NCBI GenBank assembly: GCA_019912385.1
Contig: JAIOIW010000117.1
Location: forward strand, 1-64,000
Direction of reading: 5' to 3'
From: Notoacmeibacter sp.
Lineage (GTDB): Bacteria > Pseudomonadota > Alphaproteobacteria > Rhizobiales > Rhizobiaceae
Length of the DNA: 64,000 nucleotides
The notes below the pieces were generated by a model. That model was given only the letters and a program-made list of their open reading frames with translations. It was not told where the DNA came from and ran no database searches. The first letter of the stretch is position 1, and every line of letters starts with the position of its first letter. Shown here piece after piece: positions 36,049 to 44,318 of this stretch. Both the position numbers and the translations under genes were made by a program.

Positions 36049-36678
36049 ATGGCCGATATCTTCACTCTTGGCGCGCCCGAACTGGGTGCCCTGCTCTGCA
36101 GCCGGGTCTGCCACGACATCATCTCGCCTGTCGGGGCGATCAACAACGGCCTGGAACTGCTGGATGAGGGCGGCGCCGACGAAGACGCCATGAACCTCAT
36201 TCGCGCCAGCGCGCGCAATGCTTCGGCCAAGCTGCAATTCGCCCGGATCGCGTTTGGCGCGGCGGGTTCGGCAGGCATGCAGATCGATACCGGCGACGCA
36301 CAGGCGGTGGCCATGGCCCTTTTCGCCAACGAAAAGCCGGAACTGGAGTGGAGCGGAGAGCGGGCGCTGCTGCCCAAGAACAAGGTCAAGCTTCTGCTCA
36401 ACCTGATCCTGATCGCCAACGCCGCCATCCCGCGCGGCGGCAAGATATCCGTTCGCCTGGAAGACCTCGCCACAGCGCCGCGTTTCAAGCTGACGGCCGC
36501 CGGCAAGATGGTTCGGGTCCCCGCGAAATTCCTGGAGCTTCATGGCGGCAACATCCCCGAGGAGCCGATCGATGCCCACGCGGTGCAGCCCTACTATACG
36601 CTGCTGCTCGGGCGCGAATCCGGCATGGCGATCGGCATCCGCGCGAATGGCGAGGAAGTTGTCCTGACCGCCAGTTGA
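36049..36678 (+). CDS. chpT: Histidine phosphotransferase ChpT
   Basis: 209 residues. ChpT relays phosphate from the hybrid kinase CckA to CtrA and CpdR in the alphaproteobacterial cell-cycle circuit. The DHp-like helix carries the phosphorylated His22 in SRVCHDIISPVGAINNGLEL, and the degenerate ATPase-like domain follows (KVKLLLNLILIANAAIPRGG, FLELHGGNIPEEPIDAHAVQ). A TTG precedes the ATG at 36049; GGGGAG is upstream. ctrA lies 1.3 kb downstream on the opposite strand. Confidence 0.9.
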   Translation: MADIFTLGAPELGALLCSRVCHDIISPVGAINNGLELLDEGGADEDAMNLIRASARNASAKLQFARIAFGAAGSAGMQIDTGDAQAVAMALFANEKPELEWSGERALLPKNKVKLLLNLILIANAAIPRGGKISVRLEDLATAPRFKLTAAGKMVRVPAKFLELHGGNIPEEPIDAHAVQPYYTLLLGRESGMAIGIRANGEEVVLTAS

Positions 36679-36785
36679 CGATTAGCCTCAAAATTTCACC
36701 GCTGATTTCAGACTTGTTTACAGTTTGGCTCTACAGTGAGGCTGCGTCGAGCAATCCCACGAAGTGTTTTTGACGGCTGACTGAA

Positions 36786-37181
36786 ATGAAGCGCCTATTG
36801 ATCATCGATGACTCTGCGGTTGTCCGCAAGGTTGCAGAACGGATACTGCGGGATCTGGAGGTCGAGATCGACCAGGCCAGCAGTGGCACGGCGGGCCTGG
36901 CCGTCTGCCGGGAATCCCGTCCGGACTATATCCTGCTGGATTCCATGCTTCCAGATCACACGAGCGTCGAATTCCTGACCGCGCTCAAGGATGTCTATCG
37001 CGGGCAGATGCCGATGGTGCTGCTCATGGTCAACGAGATGGAAATCGGTCCGATCATGAAAGCCAAGCGCGCCGGCTCGTCGGGTCACGTTCTCAAGCCG
37101 TTCAACCGCAGCCAGTTGCTGACGGCTTTTGCCAAGGCCCGCGACACGGCCGAGCGCAGGAACGCCACGCGCGCGGCATAG
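36786..37181 (+). CDS. Single-domain response regulator (CheY-like receiver)
   Basis: 131-residue stand-alone receiver. The acidic pair Asp8/Asp9 (LLIIDDSAVV), phospho-acceptor Asp52 (YILLDSMLPD) and Lys104 (GHVLKPFN) are present, but the usual Ser/Thr after strand 4 is replaced (LLMVNEME), which may weaken the switch. There is no output domain. Located between chpT and ctrA, it may exchange phosphate with ChpT or another phosphotransferase. It is too divergent to call CpdR or DivK. Confidence 0.85.
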   Translation: MKRLLIIDDSAVVRKVAERILRDLEVEIDQASSGTAGLAVCRESRPDYILLDSMLPDHTSVEFLTALKDVYRGQMPMVLLMVNEMEIGPIMKAKRAGSSGHVLKPFNRSQLLTAFAKARDTAERRNATRAA

Positions 37182-37230
37182 AATTATCCGTCATTTCCGG
37201 ATGGCGTCGCCGATCCGTCTCGCCCGGACA

Positions 37231-37260
37231 CGAAAAACCCGGCCTTGTTTGCCGGGTTCC
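37231..37260 (-). terminator. Rho-independent terminator of ctrA
   Basis: AACCCGGC (37236-37243) pairs with GCCGGGTT (37251-37258). On the minus strand the stem is followed by TTTTTCG, 27 bp after the ctrA stop. The plus-strand side has only CCTT, so it mainly serves ctrA. Confidence 0.8.
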
Positions 37261-37286
37261 TTATGCTCTGGATCATCGATCGCCCG

Positions 37287-37982
37287 TCAGGCGCTGTCGC
37301 GGATTTCTTCCGGCTCGCGCAACACATAGCCGCGGCCCCAAACGGTTTCGATGTAGTTCTGGCCGCCCGACGCCGTATCCAGTTTCTTGCGCAGCTTGCA
37401 GATGAAGACGTCGATGATCTTCAGTTCCGGTTCGTCCATGCCGCCATAGAGATGGTTGAGGAACATTTCCTTGGTCAGGGTCGTGCCCTTGCGCAGGGAA
37501 AGCAGTTCCAGCATCTGGTATTCCTTGCCGGTCAGGTGAACGCGCTGGCCGCCCACTTCGACGGTCTTGGCATCGAGATTGACCAGCAGGTCGCCGGTGG
37601 TGATGACCGATTGCGCGTGACCTTTCGAGCGCCGCACGATCGCGTGGATGCGCGCCACGAGCTCGTCCTTGTGGAACGGCTTGGTCATGTAGTCGTCGGC
37701 GCCGAATCCCAGGCCGCGAACCTTGTCTTCGATCCCGGCCATGCCGGAGAGGATCAGGATGGGGGTCTTGACCTTCGACAGACGCAGCGTGCGCAGGACT
37801 TCATAACCCGACATGTCGGGGAGGTTGAGATCGAGAAGGATGATGTCGTAGTCATAGAGCTTCCCGAGGTCGACCCCCTCTTCCCCGAGATCCGTCGTAT
37901 AGACATTAAAACTTTCGGACTTCAGCATCAGTTCGATGCTTTGTGCGGTGGCACCGTCGTCCTCAATTAGCAAAACGCGCAT
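37287..37982 (-). CDS. ctrA: Cell-cycle master response regulator CtrA
   Basis: 231-residue OmpR/PhoB-type regulator. The receiver has the acidic pair in LLIEDDG and the phospho-site Asp51 in [20 protein letters not shown]. The DNA-binding wing includes [40 protein letters not shown] and [15 protein letters not shown]. The C-terminus ends in Asp-Ser-Ala, a small hydrophobic end like that used for ClpXP recognition in Caulobacter CtrA. It binds TTAA-N7-TTAA sites to control division, motility and replication genes. chpT and sciP, its phospho-donor and its inhibitor, lie on either side. Confidence 0.95.
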   Translation of the reverse strand: MRVLLIEDDGATAQSIELMLKSESFNVYTTDLGEEGVDLGKLYDYDIILLDLNLPDMSGYEVLRTLRLSKVKTPILILSGMAGIEDKVRGLGFGADDYMTKPFHKDELVARIHAIVRRSKGHAQSVITTGDLLVNLDAKTVEVGGQRVHLTGKEYQMLELLSLRKGTTLTKEMFLNHLYGGMDEPELKIIDVFICKLRKKLDTASGGQNYIETVWGRGYVLREPEEIRDSA

Positions 37983-38174
37983 TTCGATCCCCTTTTCCGC
38001 AACCGAAACAGGTCACCCCCAAATCCCTGCGGACCAGACTATGTCTGAACCGAAGGCTGCCATGCAATGGTTAACAAATTCCAAATTCGCATTGCAAGTT
38101 CGAGGGGTGTAATTGAATTTCCAGGATCAACCAATTGAAATAAATGGATAATCCATGATTTCGAAGTTAACGCC

Positions 38175-38212
38175 GAATCTTAATGAATCTCGCTAAGAGA
38201 TTCATATGACTC
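38175..38212 (-). promoter_or_regulatory. Cluster of four GANTC (CcrM) sites in the ctrA upstream region
   Basis: GAATC (38175-38179), GAATC (38185-38189), GATTC (38199-38203) and GACTC (38208-38212) fall within 38 bp, about 190-230 bp upstream of the ctrA start. CcrM methylates GANTC, and hemimethylation switches a ctrA promoter in Caulobacter. TTAAC half-sites of CtrA type occur nearby (for example in GTTAACG before the cluster and TTTAACC after it). The rest of 37983-38409 is non-coding and must hold the ctrA and fliJ promoters. Confidence 0.65.
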
Positions 38213-38409
38213 GACTTGCTGCCTTTAACCAAAGCGACAGGTTTTTTTTACCGCGCCTTAAGTTCCGGGCCCTATGATTAACAATGCCCGTAAACGAAAG
38301 GTTACCGGCGCGGCTGCGGGTCCAATTCCCGACGAATCACTTGAAGCCGATGTCTTTCGTTTGCGGGCCGGGTTCGGACCCTGCGTATCGAGTTGTGGAG
38401 TAACCAGTT

Positions 38410-38784
38410 ATGAAATCGCGCGAGAATCTCGTCCGTCTTAAGCAGTTCCAGGTCAACGAAAAGCGCCGCCAGCTGGCACAGCTTGAAATGATGATTGCCG
38501 AATTCGAGCGCAAGGCGACCGAACTCGACCTGCAGATCGCCGCCGAAGAGAAAAAAGCCGGCATCGAGGACATCAATCACTTCGCCTATCCGACATTTGC
38601 CAAGGCGGCCCGCCAGCGCCGGGATAACCTGCTCGCCTCGCAGGGCGATCTCGTCGCGCAGAAAAAGGCGGGCGAATCCGCGCTTGCGGAGGCCGAGGCG
38701 GAACTTGGCAAGGCCGAGTTGCTGGAAAACCGCGACATGAAGATCCGCGACGTGGCGGAAAACCCGCGCGCGATGATCGGATAG
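38410..38784 (+). CDS. fliJ: FliJ-like flagellar export chaperone
   Basis: 124-residue, nearly all-helical protein with two long charged helices (LKQFQVNEKRRQLAQLEMMI, ELDLQIAAEEKKAGIEDINH) flanking YPTFAKAARQRRDNLLASQG. This is the pattern of the FliJ/YscO-like proteins found next to ctrA in rhizobia, which recycle chaperones at the flagellar export ATPase. It is divergent from ctrA; CtrA control is likely but inferred. No other flagellar gene is in the window. Confidence 0.8.
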   Translation: MKSRENLVRLKQFQVNEKRRQLAQLEMMIAEFERKATELDLQIAAEEKKAGIEDINHFAYPTFAKAARQRRDNLLASQGDLVAQKKAGESALAEAEAELGKAELLENRDMKIRDVAENPRAMIG

Positions 38785-38869
38785 GCTGGACGGGTCATTT
38801 CCCTGTTTTTGACGGGCCGCCGATTGGGCGGCTTGTTTCTTTGCAGCGGCAGAGGAAAAGCTGCAAACA

Positions 38870-39148
38870 CTACCGGATGACGTCGGCCCATTCGGGATGG
38901 CGCGGCAACTGGCTTTTGAAGAGCGGGCATAGCGGAATGATCTTCCAGCCGCCCTTTCGCGCCTCCTCGACCGCATGCGCCGACAACGTATCGCCGGTGC
39001 CTCTTCCGCGCAGGGCATCAGGCGCGCCCATGTGGTCGACGATGATGGTTCTTTGCGATAACCGGCTGTAGGTCAGTTCTGCCTCCAGCCCGTCGATCTT
39101 CGGCACATGACGCCCGCCGCTTGCTGCGGCTTGTTCCGTGATTTCCAT
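38870..39148 (-). CDS. Small GNAT-type N-acetyltransferase (YjdJ-like)
   Basis: 92 residues from the ATG 39148 (MEITEQAAASGGRHVPKIDG). The compact acetyltransferase core shows AELTYSRLSQRTIIVDHMGA, the acetyl-CoA loop PDALRGRGTGDTLSAHAVEE and the typical ending KIIPLCPLFKSQLPRHPEWA. This short GNAT group binds acetyl-CoA, but its substrates are mostly unknown. The 17-codon upstream extension lacks homology signs. Confidence 0.85.
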   Translation of the reverse strand: MEITEQAAASGGRHVPKIDGLEAELTYSRLSQRTIIVDHMGAPDALRGRGTGDTLSAHAVEEARKGGWKIIPLCPLFKSQLPRHPEWADVIR

Positions 39149-39243
39149 GGCCTGGCGCGCGCTCTTGTGCTGATGGGCGGAAAAGTTCCTGCCGGTCATG
39201 TGTGCTGTTTCAATTCCCCGGCGCCTTGGCTACTACAAAAAGC

Positions 39244-39681
39244 ATGCGCCACGCCCTCGCCCTCACCCTGTTCTTCGCGACGCTTTGCTACGCGCTCGGG
39301 ATCACCTTGCCCCTCATTCATGTCGAGCGGTTGTGGATTTTTAACGACGAGCCGTCCCTGGTCGCCATGATCGCGAGCCTTTGGGAGAGCGAAGACCGGT
39401 TCCTTGCCGTGATCGTGGCCCTGTTTTCCGTCGTCGCGCCGGCCGCCAAGCTGATGCTGCTGCATTTGGCGGCCAGCGATGCGGAACGCCCCGGCCTGCC
39501 GGGATGGTTCAGGGCGATCGCCAACTGGTCGATGCTTGACGTCGTGCTTGTGGCACTGGTGATCTTCGCGGCGAAGACTTCGGGCCTCGCCACCGCGGTC
39601 ACGAAGCCGGGACTGTGGTTCTTCGCCCTTTCGGTGGCGCTGACCGCGGCCGCCTCCTGGATGGCGGGGCACAGGACATGA
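39244..39681 (+). CDS. PqiA-domain (paraquat-inducible A) membrane protein
   Basis: 145 residues with four hydrophobic segments (ALTLFFATLCYALGITLPLI, AVIVALFSVVAPAAKLMLLH, WSMLDVVLVALVIFA, GLWFFALSVALTAAASWM). It matches a single PqiA/YebS-like module, much shorter than two-module E. coli PqiA, and lacks the cysteine-rich N-terminus. Possibly linked to lipid or envelope transport. The start is ATG 39244; the frame opens 14 codons earlier. Confidence 0.8.
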   Translation: MRHALALTLFFATLCYALGITLPLIHVERLWIFNDEPSLVAMIASLWESEDRFLAVIVALFSVVAPAAKLMLLHLAASDAERPGLPGWFRAIANWSMLDVVLVALVIFAAKTSGLATAVTKPGLWFFALSVALTAAASWMAGHRT

Positions 39682-39738
39682 CGAAACGGCCGTCGGCGCG
39701 CAGGCGCCTCCGGCCACCGTTTGTCAGATCGATGCCGT

Positions 39739-40014
39739 TTAGTGACGGTATTGCTGGATTCGCGTGGTCCTGAGTCCGGCAAGGCCGTATTCGTCGATAG
39801 AGGACTGCCATGACAGGAACTCCTCCACCGTCAGCTTGTAGCGGTGGCAGGCTTCTTCCAGGCTGAGCAAGCCGCCCCTTACCGCAGCCACGACTTCCGC
39901 CTTGCGGCGGATAACCCACCGCCGCGTGTTGGTCGGCGGAAGATCGGCTATGGTGAGCGGGCTGCCATCAGGACCGATGACATATTTTACGCGTGGTCTC
40001 GCCAGATCGGTCAT
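39739..40014 (-). CDS. sciP: CtrA inhibitor SciP (DUF1153)
   Basis: 91 residues. The sequence is nearly textbook SciP: VKYVIGPDGSPLTIADLPP, NTRRWVIRRKAEVVAAVRGG, LSLEEACHRYKLTVEEFLSW and RTTRIQQYR at the end. SciP forms a helical HTH-like protein that binds CtrA and/or CtrA promoters and blocks activation in G1. Together with ctrA and chpT it makes this 4-kb stretch a cell-cycle control cluster. It is divergent from mnmA across 230 bp. Confidence 0.94.
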   Translation of the reverse strand: MTDLARPRVKYVIGPDGSPLTIADLPPTNTRRWVIRRKAEVVAAVRGGLLSLEEACHRYKLTVEEFLSWQSSIDEYGLAGLRTTRIQQYRH

Positions 40015-40244
40015 TGTACTCTCTACACAAACTCAAGGACCCAATCGCAGCGATGTTACCGTGGCAACTTTAAGAAAGACCTAAAGCGGGGGTAACCAGC
40101 TGGTAATGAAGCTGAATCACCTGTTAGGCTTGGTAAACGCGGGCCAACGCCGCTTCGGTCAGCTTGTTATGGCGGGCGCGAAGGCCTTGACCTATATTGA
40201 GGTTGATGGCAGCAGACGCGCAAGCTGCATGAAACGGTGATGCA

Positions 40245-41420
40245 ATGAACAGCCTCGATCTTCCGGGACATCCCGAGGATACCCGCGTGGTGGTCGCCAT
40301 GTCGGGCGGGGTGGATTCGTCGGTCGTTGCCGGCATTCTCAAGCGCGAGCGATATGACGTCGTCGGCGTGACGCTTCAGCTCTATGATCATGGTGCGGCC
40401 ACCCATCGGCCGGGTTCGTGCTGTGCCGGACAGGATATCGACGACGCGCGTCGCGTCTCCGAAACCCTGGGCATCCCGCATTACGTGCTCGACTACGAAC
40501 GGCGTTTCCGCGAAGCGGTGATCGACCCCTTCGCCGCAAGCTATGCCGCCGGCGAAACCCCGATCCCCTGCGTAGCCTGCAACCAGACGGTCAAGTTTGC
40601 CGACCTGCTCGATACCGCGCGCGAACTTGGCGCCGATGCGCTTGCCACCGGCCATTATATCCGCAGCCGCGCCAACGGGCCGCATCGTGCGCTGTTCCGC
40701 CCGGTCGATACCGAGCGCGACCAGAGCTACTTCCTCTTTGCCACAACCCAGGACCAGATCGATTTCCTGCGGTTCCCGCTCGGCGACCTGCCCAAGGCGC
40801 AGGTGCGCCGGATCGCGGAGGAAATGGGCCTGTCTGTCGCCGCAAAGCAGGACAGCCAGGATATCTGCTTCGTGCCCCAGGGCCGGTATTCGGACGTGAT
40901 CTCCAGATTGAAGCCGGGCGCCGCCGAGCCAGGCGATATCGTTCATATCGACGGCCGCGTGCTCGGCCGCCACGAAGGCATCCTGCGCTACACGATCGGT
41001 CAGCGCCGCGGCATCGGCGTCGCGGCCGGCGAACCGCTCTATGTCGTCCATCTCGATGCGGTCAGCGCCCGCGTCGTGGTTGGCCCGCGCGAAGCGCTGG
41101 AGACCCACCGTCTGTATCTGCGCGGCATGAACTGGCTGGGCGACGTACCGCTCGAAGCGATCGGCCCGACCGGTTTCGAATGCCACGCCAAGGTGCGCTC
41201 GACGCGCCCGCCGCGCCCGGCCATCCTCCACTACGACAAGGGGATTGCCTCCGTCGAACTGCTCGACGGCGAAACCGGTGTCGCGCCGGGCCAGGCCTGC
41301 GTGCTTTATGCCGACAGTGGAAATGACGCCCGCATACTCGGCGGCGGCTTCATCGAGCGCTCAGAGCGCACCGCGGAAGCCGAGGCCATGCTGGCGCAGT
41401 TGCAGCACCTGCCTGCGTAA
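40245..41420 (+). CDS. mnmA: tRNA-specific 2-thiouridylase MnmA
   Basis: 391 residues. Thiolates U34 of tRNA-Lys, -Glu and -Gln. The ATP-PPase loop is [15 protein letters not shown] near residue 17. The first catalytic Cys is in [12 protein letters not shown] and the second in [10 protein letters not shown]. The central and C-terminal beta-barrel domains include [20 protein letters not shown]. Family length is usual (~370-390). Standalone, divergent from sciP. Confidence 0.95.
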   Translation: MNSLDLPGHPEDTRVVVAMSGGVDSSVVAGILKRERYDVVGVTLQLYDHGAATHRPGSCCAGQDIDDARRVSETLGIPHYVLDYERRFREAVIDPFAASYAAGETPIPCVACNQTVKFADLLDTARELGADALATGHYIRSRANGPHRALFRPVDTERDQSYFLFATTQDQIDFLRFPLGDLPKAQVRRIAEEMGLSVAAKQDSQDICFVPQGRYSDVISRLKPGAAEPGDIVHIDGRVLGRHEGILRYTIGQRRGIGVAAGEPLYVVHLDAVSARVVVGPREALETHRLYLRGMNWLGDVPLEAIGPTGFECHAKVRSTRPPRPAILHYDKGIASVELLDGETGVAPGQACVLYADSGNDARILGGGFIERSERTAEAEAMLAQLQHLPA

Positions 41421-41463
41421 CACCCTTCGGCGCTTTACCGCCATTCCGCCAGCCGCACACCCG

Positions 41464-42417
41464 TCAGTCGTGGGTAACAGTCCCGGCGGTCAGGATCTTC
41501 AGCACCGTGATAGCCTCCGCGCCGCCGGTGCGCGGTTCCTCGCGCGTTTCAACGCAATGGATGAAATGCTGCAGTTCGCGGGTCAGCGGCATGCCGTCGG
41601 CCACTGGCTGGTAGCTGGGCTCGTTGGTCGTGAACGCCCACTGGCCGGAATCCTGCCACACCGCGTGGCGGTAGATGGCGAGCTTCCGGTCCCAGCTTTC
41701 CACGTCGTCGAACACCGCCATGGCGCGGGTGCCGACCACCGTCAACCGCCTTTCGCGGTAGGGATTGAGCCGGGAAGTGAACAGGTGGCCGCGCACATTT
41801 CCGGCAAAACGCAGGTGCAAATGGGCGAAATCGCTCAGATGATCGAGGATCGCCGCACCCTCGCCGCGCACTTCCAGCGGCTGCGAGCCGGTGATCGCCA
41901 GGATCATCGACAGGTCGTGCGGCGCGAGATCCCACAGCGCATCGTTTTCGGTGTGGAATTTGCCAAGCCCGAGGCGGTGGGAGTGGATGTATTTCACTTC
42001 GCCGAGCTCGCCCTCATCGACCAGCGCCTTGAGCTGTTCGAAGGCCGGGTGATAGCGCAGCACATGGCCGACCATGAACACGCGGCCATTGGCATGGGCC
42101 GCCGCGACCGCGCGCTCCGCATCCGCCACCGACAGCGCGATCGGCTTTTCAACCAGCATGTCCATGCCGGCCTCGGCCGCGCGAACCGCCATCTCGGCGT
42201 GGAACTGCGGCGGCAACGCCATCACTATGGCATCGATGTCGGTCCGCGAGAAAAGGGCGTCGGGCTCGATCGCCTCGCATTCGTTTTCGCTGGCAAAGCC
42301 TTCCGCGCGTGGCGCATTGGCATCCGAGATAGCCGCCAGCACGCCCAGCCCCTTGAGCGTGCGGATGTGATTGCTTCCCCAGTATCCGCAACCCAGAACT
42401 GCGATGCGCGGTGCCAT
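41464..42417 (-). CDS. Gfo/Idh/MocA-family oxidoreductase
   Basis: 317 residues from ATG 42417 (MAPRIAVLGCGYWGSNHIRT); the 60-codon upstream extension has no homology signs. The Rossmann motif is GCGYWG, the family EKP motif is MLVEKPIALS near residue 95, and a conserved His region follows (MVGHVLRYHPAFEQLKALVD, WDLAPHDLSMIL). These NAD(P)-dependent enzymes act on sugars, inositols or related polyols; the substrate is not deducible. No sugar operon is adjacent. Confidence 0.88.
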   Translation of the reverse strand: MAPRIAVLGCGYWGSNHIRTLKGLGVLAAISDANAPRAEGFASENECEAIEPDALFSRTDIDAIVMALPPQFHAEMAVRAAEAGMDMLVEKPIALSVADAERAVAAAHANGRVFMVGHVLRYHPAFEQLKALVDEGELGEVKYIHSHRLGLGKFHTENDALWDLAPHDLSMILAITGSQPLEVRGEGAAILDHLSDFAHLHLRFAGNVRGHLFTSRLNPYRERRLTVVGTRAMAVFDDVESWDRKLAIYRHAVWQDSGQWAFTTNEPSYQPVADGMPLTRELQHFIHCVETREEPRTGGAEAITVLKILTAGTVTHD

Positions 42418-42680
42418 CGATAACGTGTCCGAACTCCAACTGATGCGACACATATCGGGCGGGTGACGGGAACTCAACCCCGTCGATGCACGTGCATTGA
42501 AGCGGCGGTGGTTTTCGCCGGCGCCAGATGCTGCGTGATCGCGGAACACGACTGCGCCGTGCGTCCATAGGGACACGCAAAGGACACTGCAGATCATTCA
42601 ATCCGTACATCGTGCTTTCCGAAAACGGGCTCCGGTTTTCGGGCCGGTGCCCGAATGCTGCAAATGGCGCGTCGGCGCGC
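42418..42680. other. Non-coding stretch upstream of the tRNA promoter
   Basis: About 260 bp between the oxidoreductase start and the tRNA promoter. Open frames here are short and lack homology signs. I see no further structure. Confidence 0.5.
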
Positions 42681-42709
42681 TTGACATGGGCCAACCCGCG
42701 CACTTATAT
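42681..42709 (+). promoter_or_regulatory. Sigma-70 promoter of tRNA-Met
   Basis: TTGACA at 42681-42686 and TTATAT at 42704-42709 are separated by exactly 17 bp. The start point would be near 42716, about 30 nt ahead of the mature tRNA. This is a near-consensus promoter. Confidence 0.82.
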
Positions 42710-42748
42710 CCGCCCGTCCTGCCGTCGGCCCCGCCGGCGCGGCCACGG

Positions 42749-42825
42749 GGCGGAGTAGCTCAGTCGGTTAGAGCAGAGGAATCATAATCCTTGTGTCGGG
42801 GGTTCGAGTCCCTCCTCCGCTACCA
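42749..42825 (+). tRNA. tRNA-Met (anticodon CAT, elongator type)
   Basis: 77 nt with encoded CCA. Acceptor GGCGGAG pairs with CTCCGCT (first pair G-U). The D-arm contains GCTCAGTCGGTTAGAGC, and the anticodon loop ATCATAA gives CAT at 42783-42785. The T-loop is TTCGAGT with stem GGGGG/CCCTC. The acceptor beginning G-U rather than an unpaired first base argues for elongator Met rather than initiator; tRNA-Ile2 (modified CAT) cannot be excluded. Its 3' half is the attachment site of the island that follows. Confidence 0.92.
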
Positions 42826-42826
42826 A
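42780..42826. repeat. attL: 47-bp direct repeat in the tRNA-Met 3' half
   Basis: From the anticodon loop through CCA plus one A, this 47-bp segment is identical to 57742-57788. The bases on both sides differ (G versus A before, T versus A after). The tRNA stays complete at this end, the usual result of integration by a tyrosine recombinase. Confidence 0.93.
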
Positions 42827-42985
42827 TTTTCTTAAATTATTTCAGTAAGATAGATCTAATATCGCTACCCTGTGGCCTCGCGCAGATAGCGCTGGGTGCC
42901 ATTTTGGGTAACACGAGCGCTCGCTTGAATGCGATGGACAGCACCGGTACGATGCACATCGCGTTGCCTCCAACCGCGGCGAACC

Positions 42986-43570
42986 TTACTCGGCGGCAGT
43001 TCCGTATTTCCTCCGCGTGTTTTTTGCTGCCTGATATGCGTCAGTGACTTGCACGCGAAACCGGAACAAGCTTGCGCTTACACCATACTCGTCTTGAACG
43101 GTCTCGATCGTTAGTCCATTGAGGATGATGTAAATCAGAGCTTTTTTGGGCAGCAAGAGCGTTGCGCCCAACCACTTCGCCTCCTCTTCTATAGCAGGAA
43201 CGTAGTCTCGCTCTCCATTGGCTTTGATGGGCGCGGTTAGCGGGTGCCCGAGCACAATGTGTGCGAGTTCGTGGGCGACATCTGAGTTCTGTCGCCTTGG
43301 GTGATGGAAATCGTTGTGGACGATCTCCTTGTAGGTTCCGTCATTTATGGTCACGCCCGAAAACGTGTCCTCGCCGTTTGTCAGCCAAAACGTCTTTATG
43401 TCCTCAGGGACGCCGTCATGCGTGGAGAGCGGCCTCACAGGTATCTCTAGATGTTCAGCAAGTGCTTTGGCATGCAGCGGTGCATGTGGAGCTAGGGACA
43501 GCTCCTCCCGGAAGGCGGACGCATAAAACTCCGATTCCGACTTAAAGCCGTGCCTAAACTTGTTGGCCAC
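42986..43570 (-). CDS. ImmA/IrrE-family metallopeptidase
   Basis: 194 residues. The zinc protease motif HELAH lies in SDVAHELAHIVLGHPL near residue 101, and the likely third ligand is Glu in AIEEEAKWLGATLLLP. ImmA proteases cleave a partner repressor when activated, for example by DNA damage. Here the partner is the XRE protein encoded just upstream and overlapping by 17 bp. The start is GTG 43570, inside the end of the XRE gene. The pair is the first module inside attL. Confidence 0.9.
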   Translation of the reverse strand: MANKFRHGFKSESEFYASAFREELSLAPHAPLHAKALAEHLEIPVRPLSTHDGVPEDIKTFWLTNGEDTFSGVTINDGTYKEIVHNDFHHPRRQNSDVAHELAHIVLGHPLTAPIKANGERDYVPAIEEEAKWLGATLLLPKKALIYIILNGLTIETVQDEYGVSASLFRFRVQVTDAYQAAKNTRRKYGTAAE

Positions 43571-43919
43571 GGCGCTTCCTCATCTCTTCGTAAAGGGAGA
43601 TGATCATTCGTTCCATCATTGCGGATCCTTCCTTGCCGAGGGCACGATCAGCTCGCAGCAGCGCCGTGATCTCGGCAAGCGTCTCTGGCCTCTGAGGCGT
43701 TTCTCCTTCTCGAATATAGAATGACTTCACATCGATGCCTGACCAGGATGCAAGCGCCGCTAGGCTATCAACGTCAGGCCGCTTCCCTTGGCCCATCCTC
43801 GTCAGTGTCGAAGGGGAGACGCCAGTTTTTTCGGCAACCTTCTTCCAGGTTATGCCCAATGAGTTTCTGTGGGCATCAAGCGCCGCATAGAAACCTTCAG
43901 CGTCAAAAAAATTCGACAT
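43554..43919 (-). CDS. XRE-family repressor paired with ImmA
   Basis: 121 residues from ATG 43919, with GAGGAGCAT upstream; the 23-codon extension is unlikely. The HTH is ITWKKVAEKTGVSPSTLTRM-GQGKRPDVDSLAAL. The C-terminal ~50 residues are helical (ALLRADRALGKEGSAMMERM). It shares an operon with the ImmA protease and is divergent from the DUF2188/Ubl genes. It probably represses one or both directions through the palindrome at 43938-43981. Confidence 0.88.
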   Translation of the reverse strand: MSNFFDAEGFYAALDAHRNSLGITWKKVAEKTGVSPSTLTRMGQGKRPDVDSLAALASWSGIDVKSFYIREGETPQRPETLAEITALLRADRALGKEGSAMMERMIISLYEEMRKRRGQQV

Positions 43920-43937
43920 ATGCTCCTCATTTGCGAT

Positions 43938-43981
43938 CTTGCAATTATCCTCGAATCGGCTATCGTTCGAGAAATTGCAAG
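43938..43981. promoter_or_regulatory. Nested palindrome between XRE and DUF2188/Ubl genes
   Basis: CTTGCAATT (43938-43946) is the exact inverse of AATTGCAAG (43973-43981). Inside, CTCGAA (43950-43955) is the inverse of TTCGAG (43966-43971). GCAATTATC occurs twice as a direct repeat (43941-43949, 43985-43993), with GCAATTAT again at 44313-44320 just before the Ubl start. Most likely the operator of the XRE repressor controlling both its own operon and the ubiquitin-like genes. Confidence 0.7.
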
Positions 43982-44056
43982 TTAGCAATTATCTATCTTA
44001 GGTGCAATTGGCCGCACATGACATGGTCGGGGCCGGGCTGGTGAAAGGAACGCCAT

Positions 44057-44281
44057 ATGACAAACAAGAACCAGTATGTCGTGAGGAACGGCAAGAATTG
44101 GGGTGTTCGCGGTGAAGGCAACGAACGCCTCACACGTACCTTCGAAACGCAGCGCGAGGCCATCGATTTTGGCCGTGAGATCGCTCGCAATCAGGGGTCT
44201 GAGTTGCGCATTCAGGGCCGTGATGCACGGTTCCGCGAAGCGTGGAGCTACGGGAATGATCCTTTTCCACCGAAGGGCTGA
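44057..44281 (+). CDS. DUF2188 family protein
   Basis: 74 residues matching DUF2188: NQYVVRNGKNWGVRGEGNER, TFETQREAIDFGREIARNQG, SELRIQGRDARFREAWSYGN and the Asp-Pro-Phe-Pro-Pro ending. The family is small, found in many mobile and defence contexts, and has no established function. Strong Shine-Dalgarno AAAGGAAC. It precedes the Ubl gene by 37 bp and probably shares its transcript. Confidence 0.85.
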   Translation: MTNKNQYVVRNGKNWGVRGEGNERLTRTFETQREAIDFGREIARNQGSELRIQGRDARFREAWSYGNDPFPPKG

Positions 44282-44318
44282 CGTCGAGAAACCTGTCACT
44301 GCTATGAGGTAAGCAATT

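Noticed and set aside
38161-38190. Full CtrA box (TTAA-N7-TTAA) near the GANTC cluster
   Set aside because: TTAA copies there are 9 bp apart, not 7, so only half-sites are claimed.
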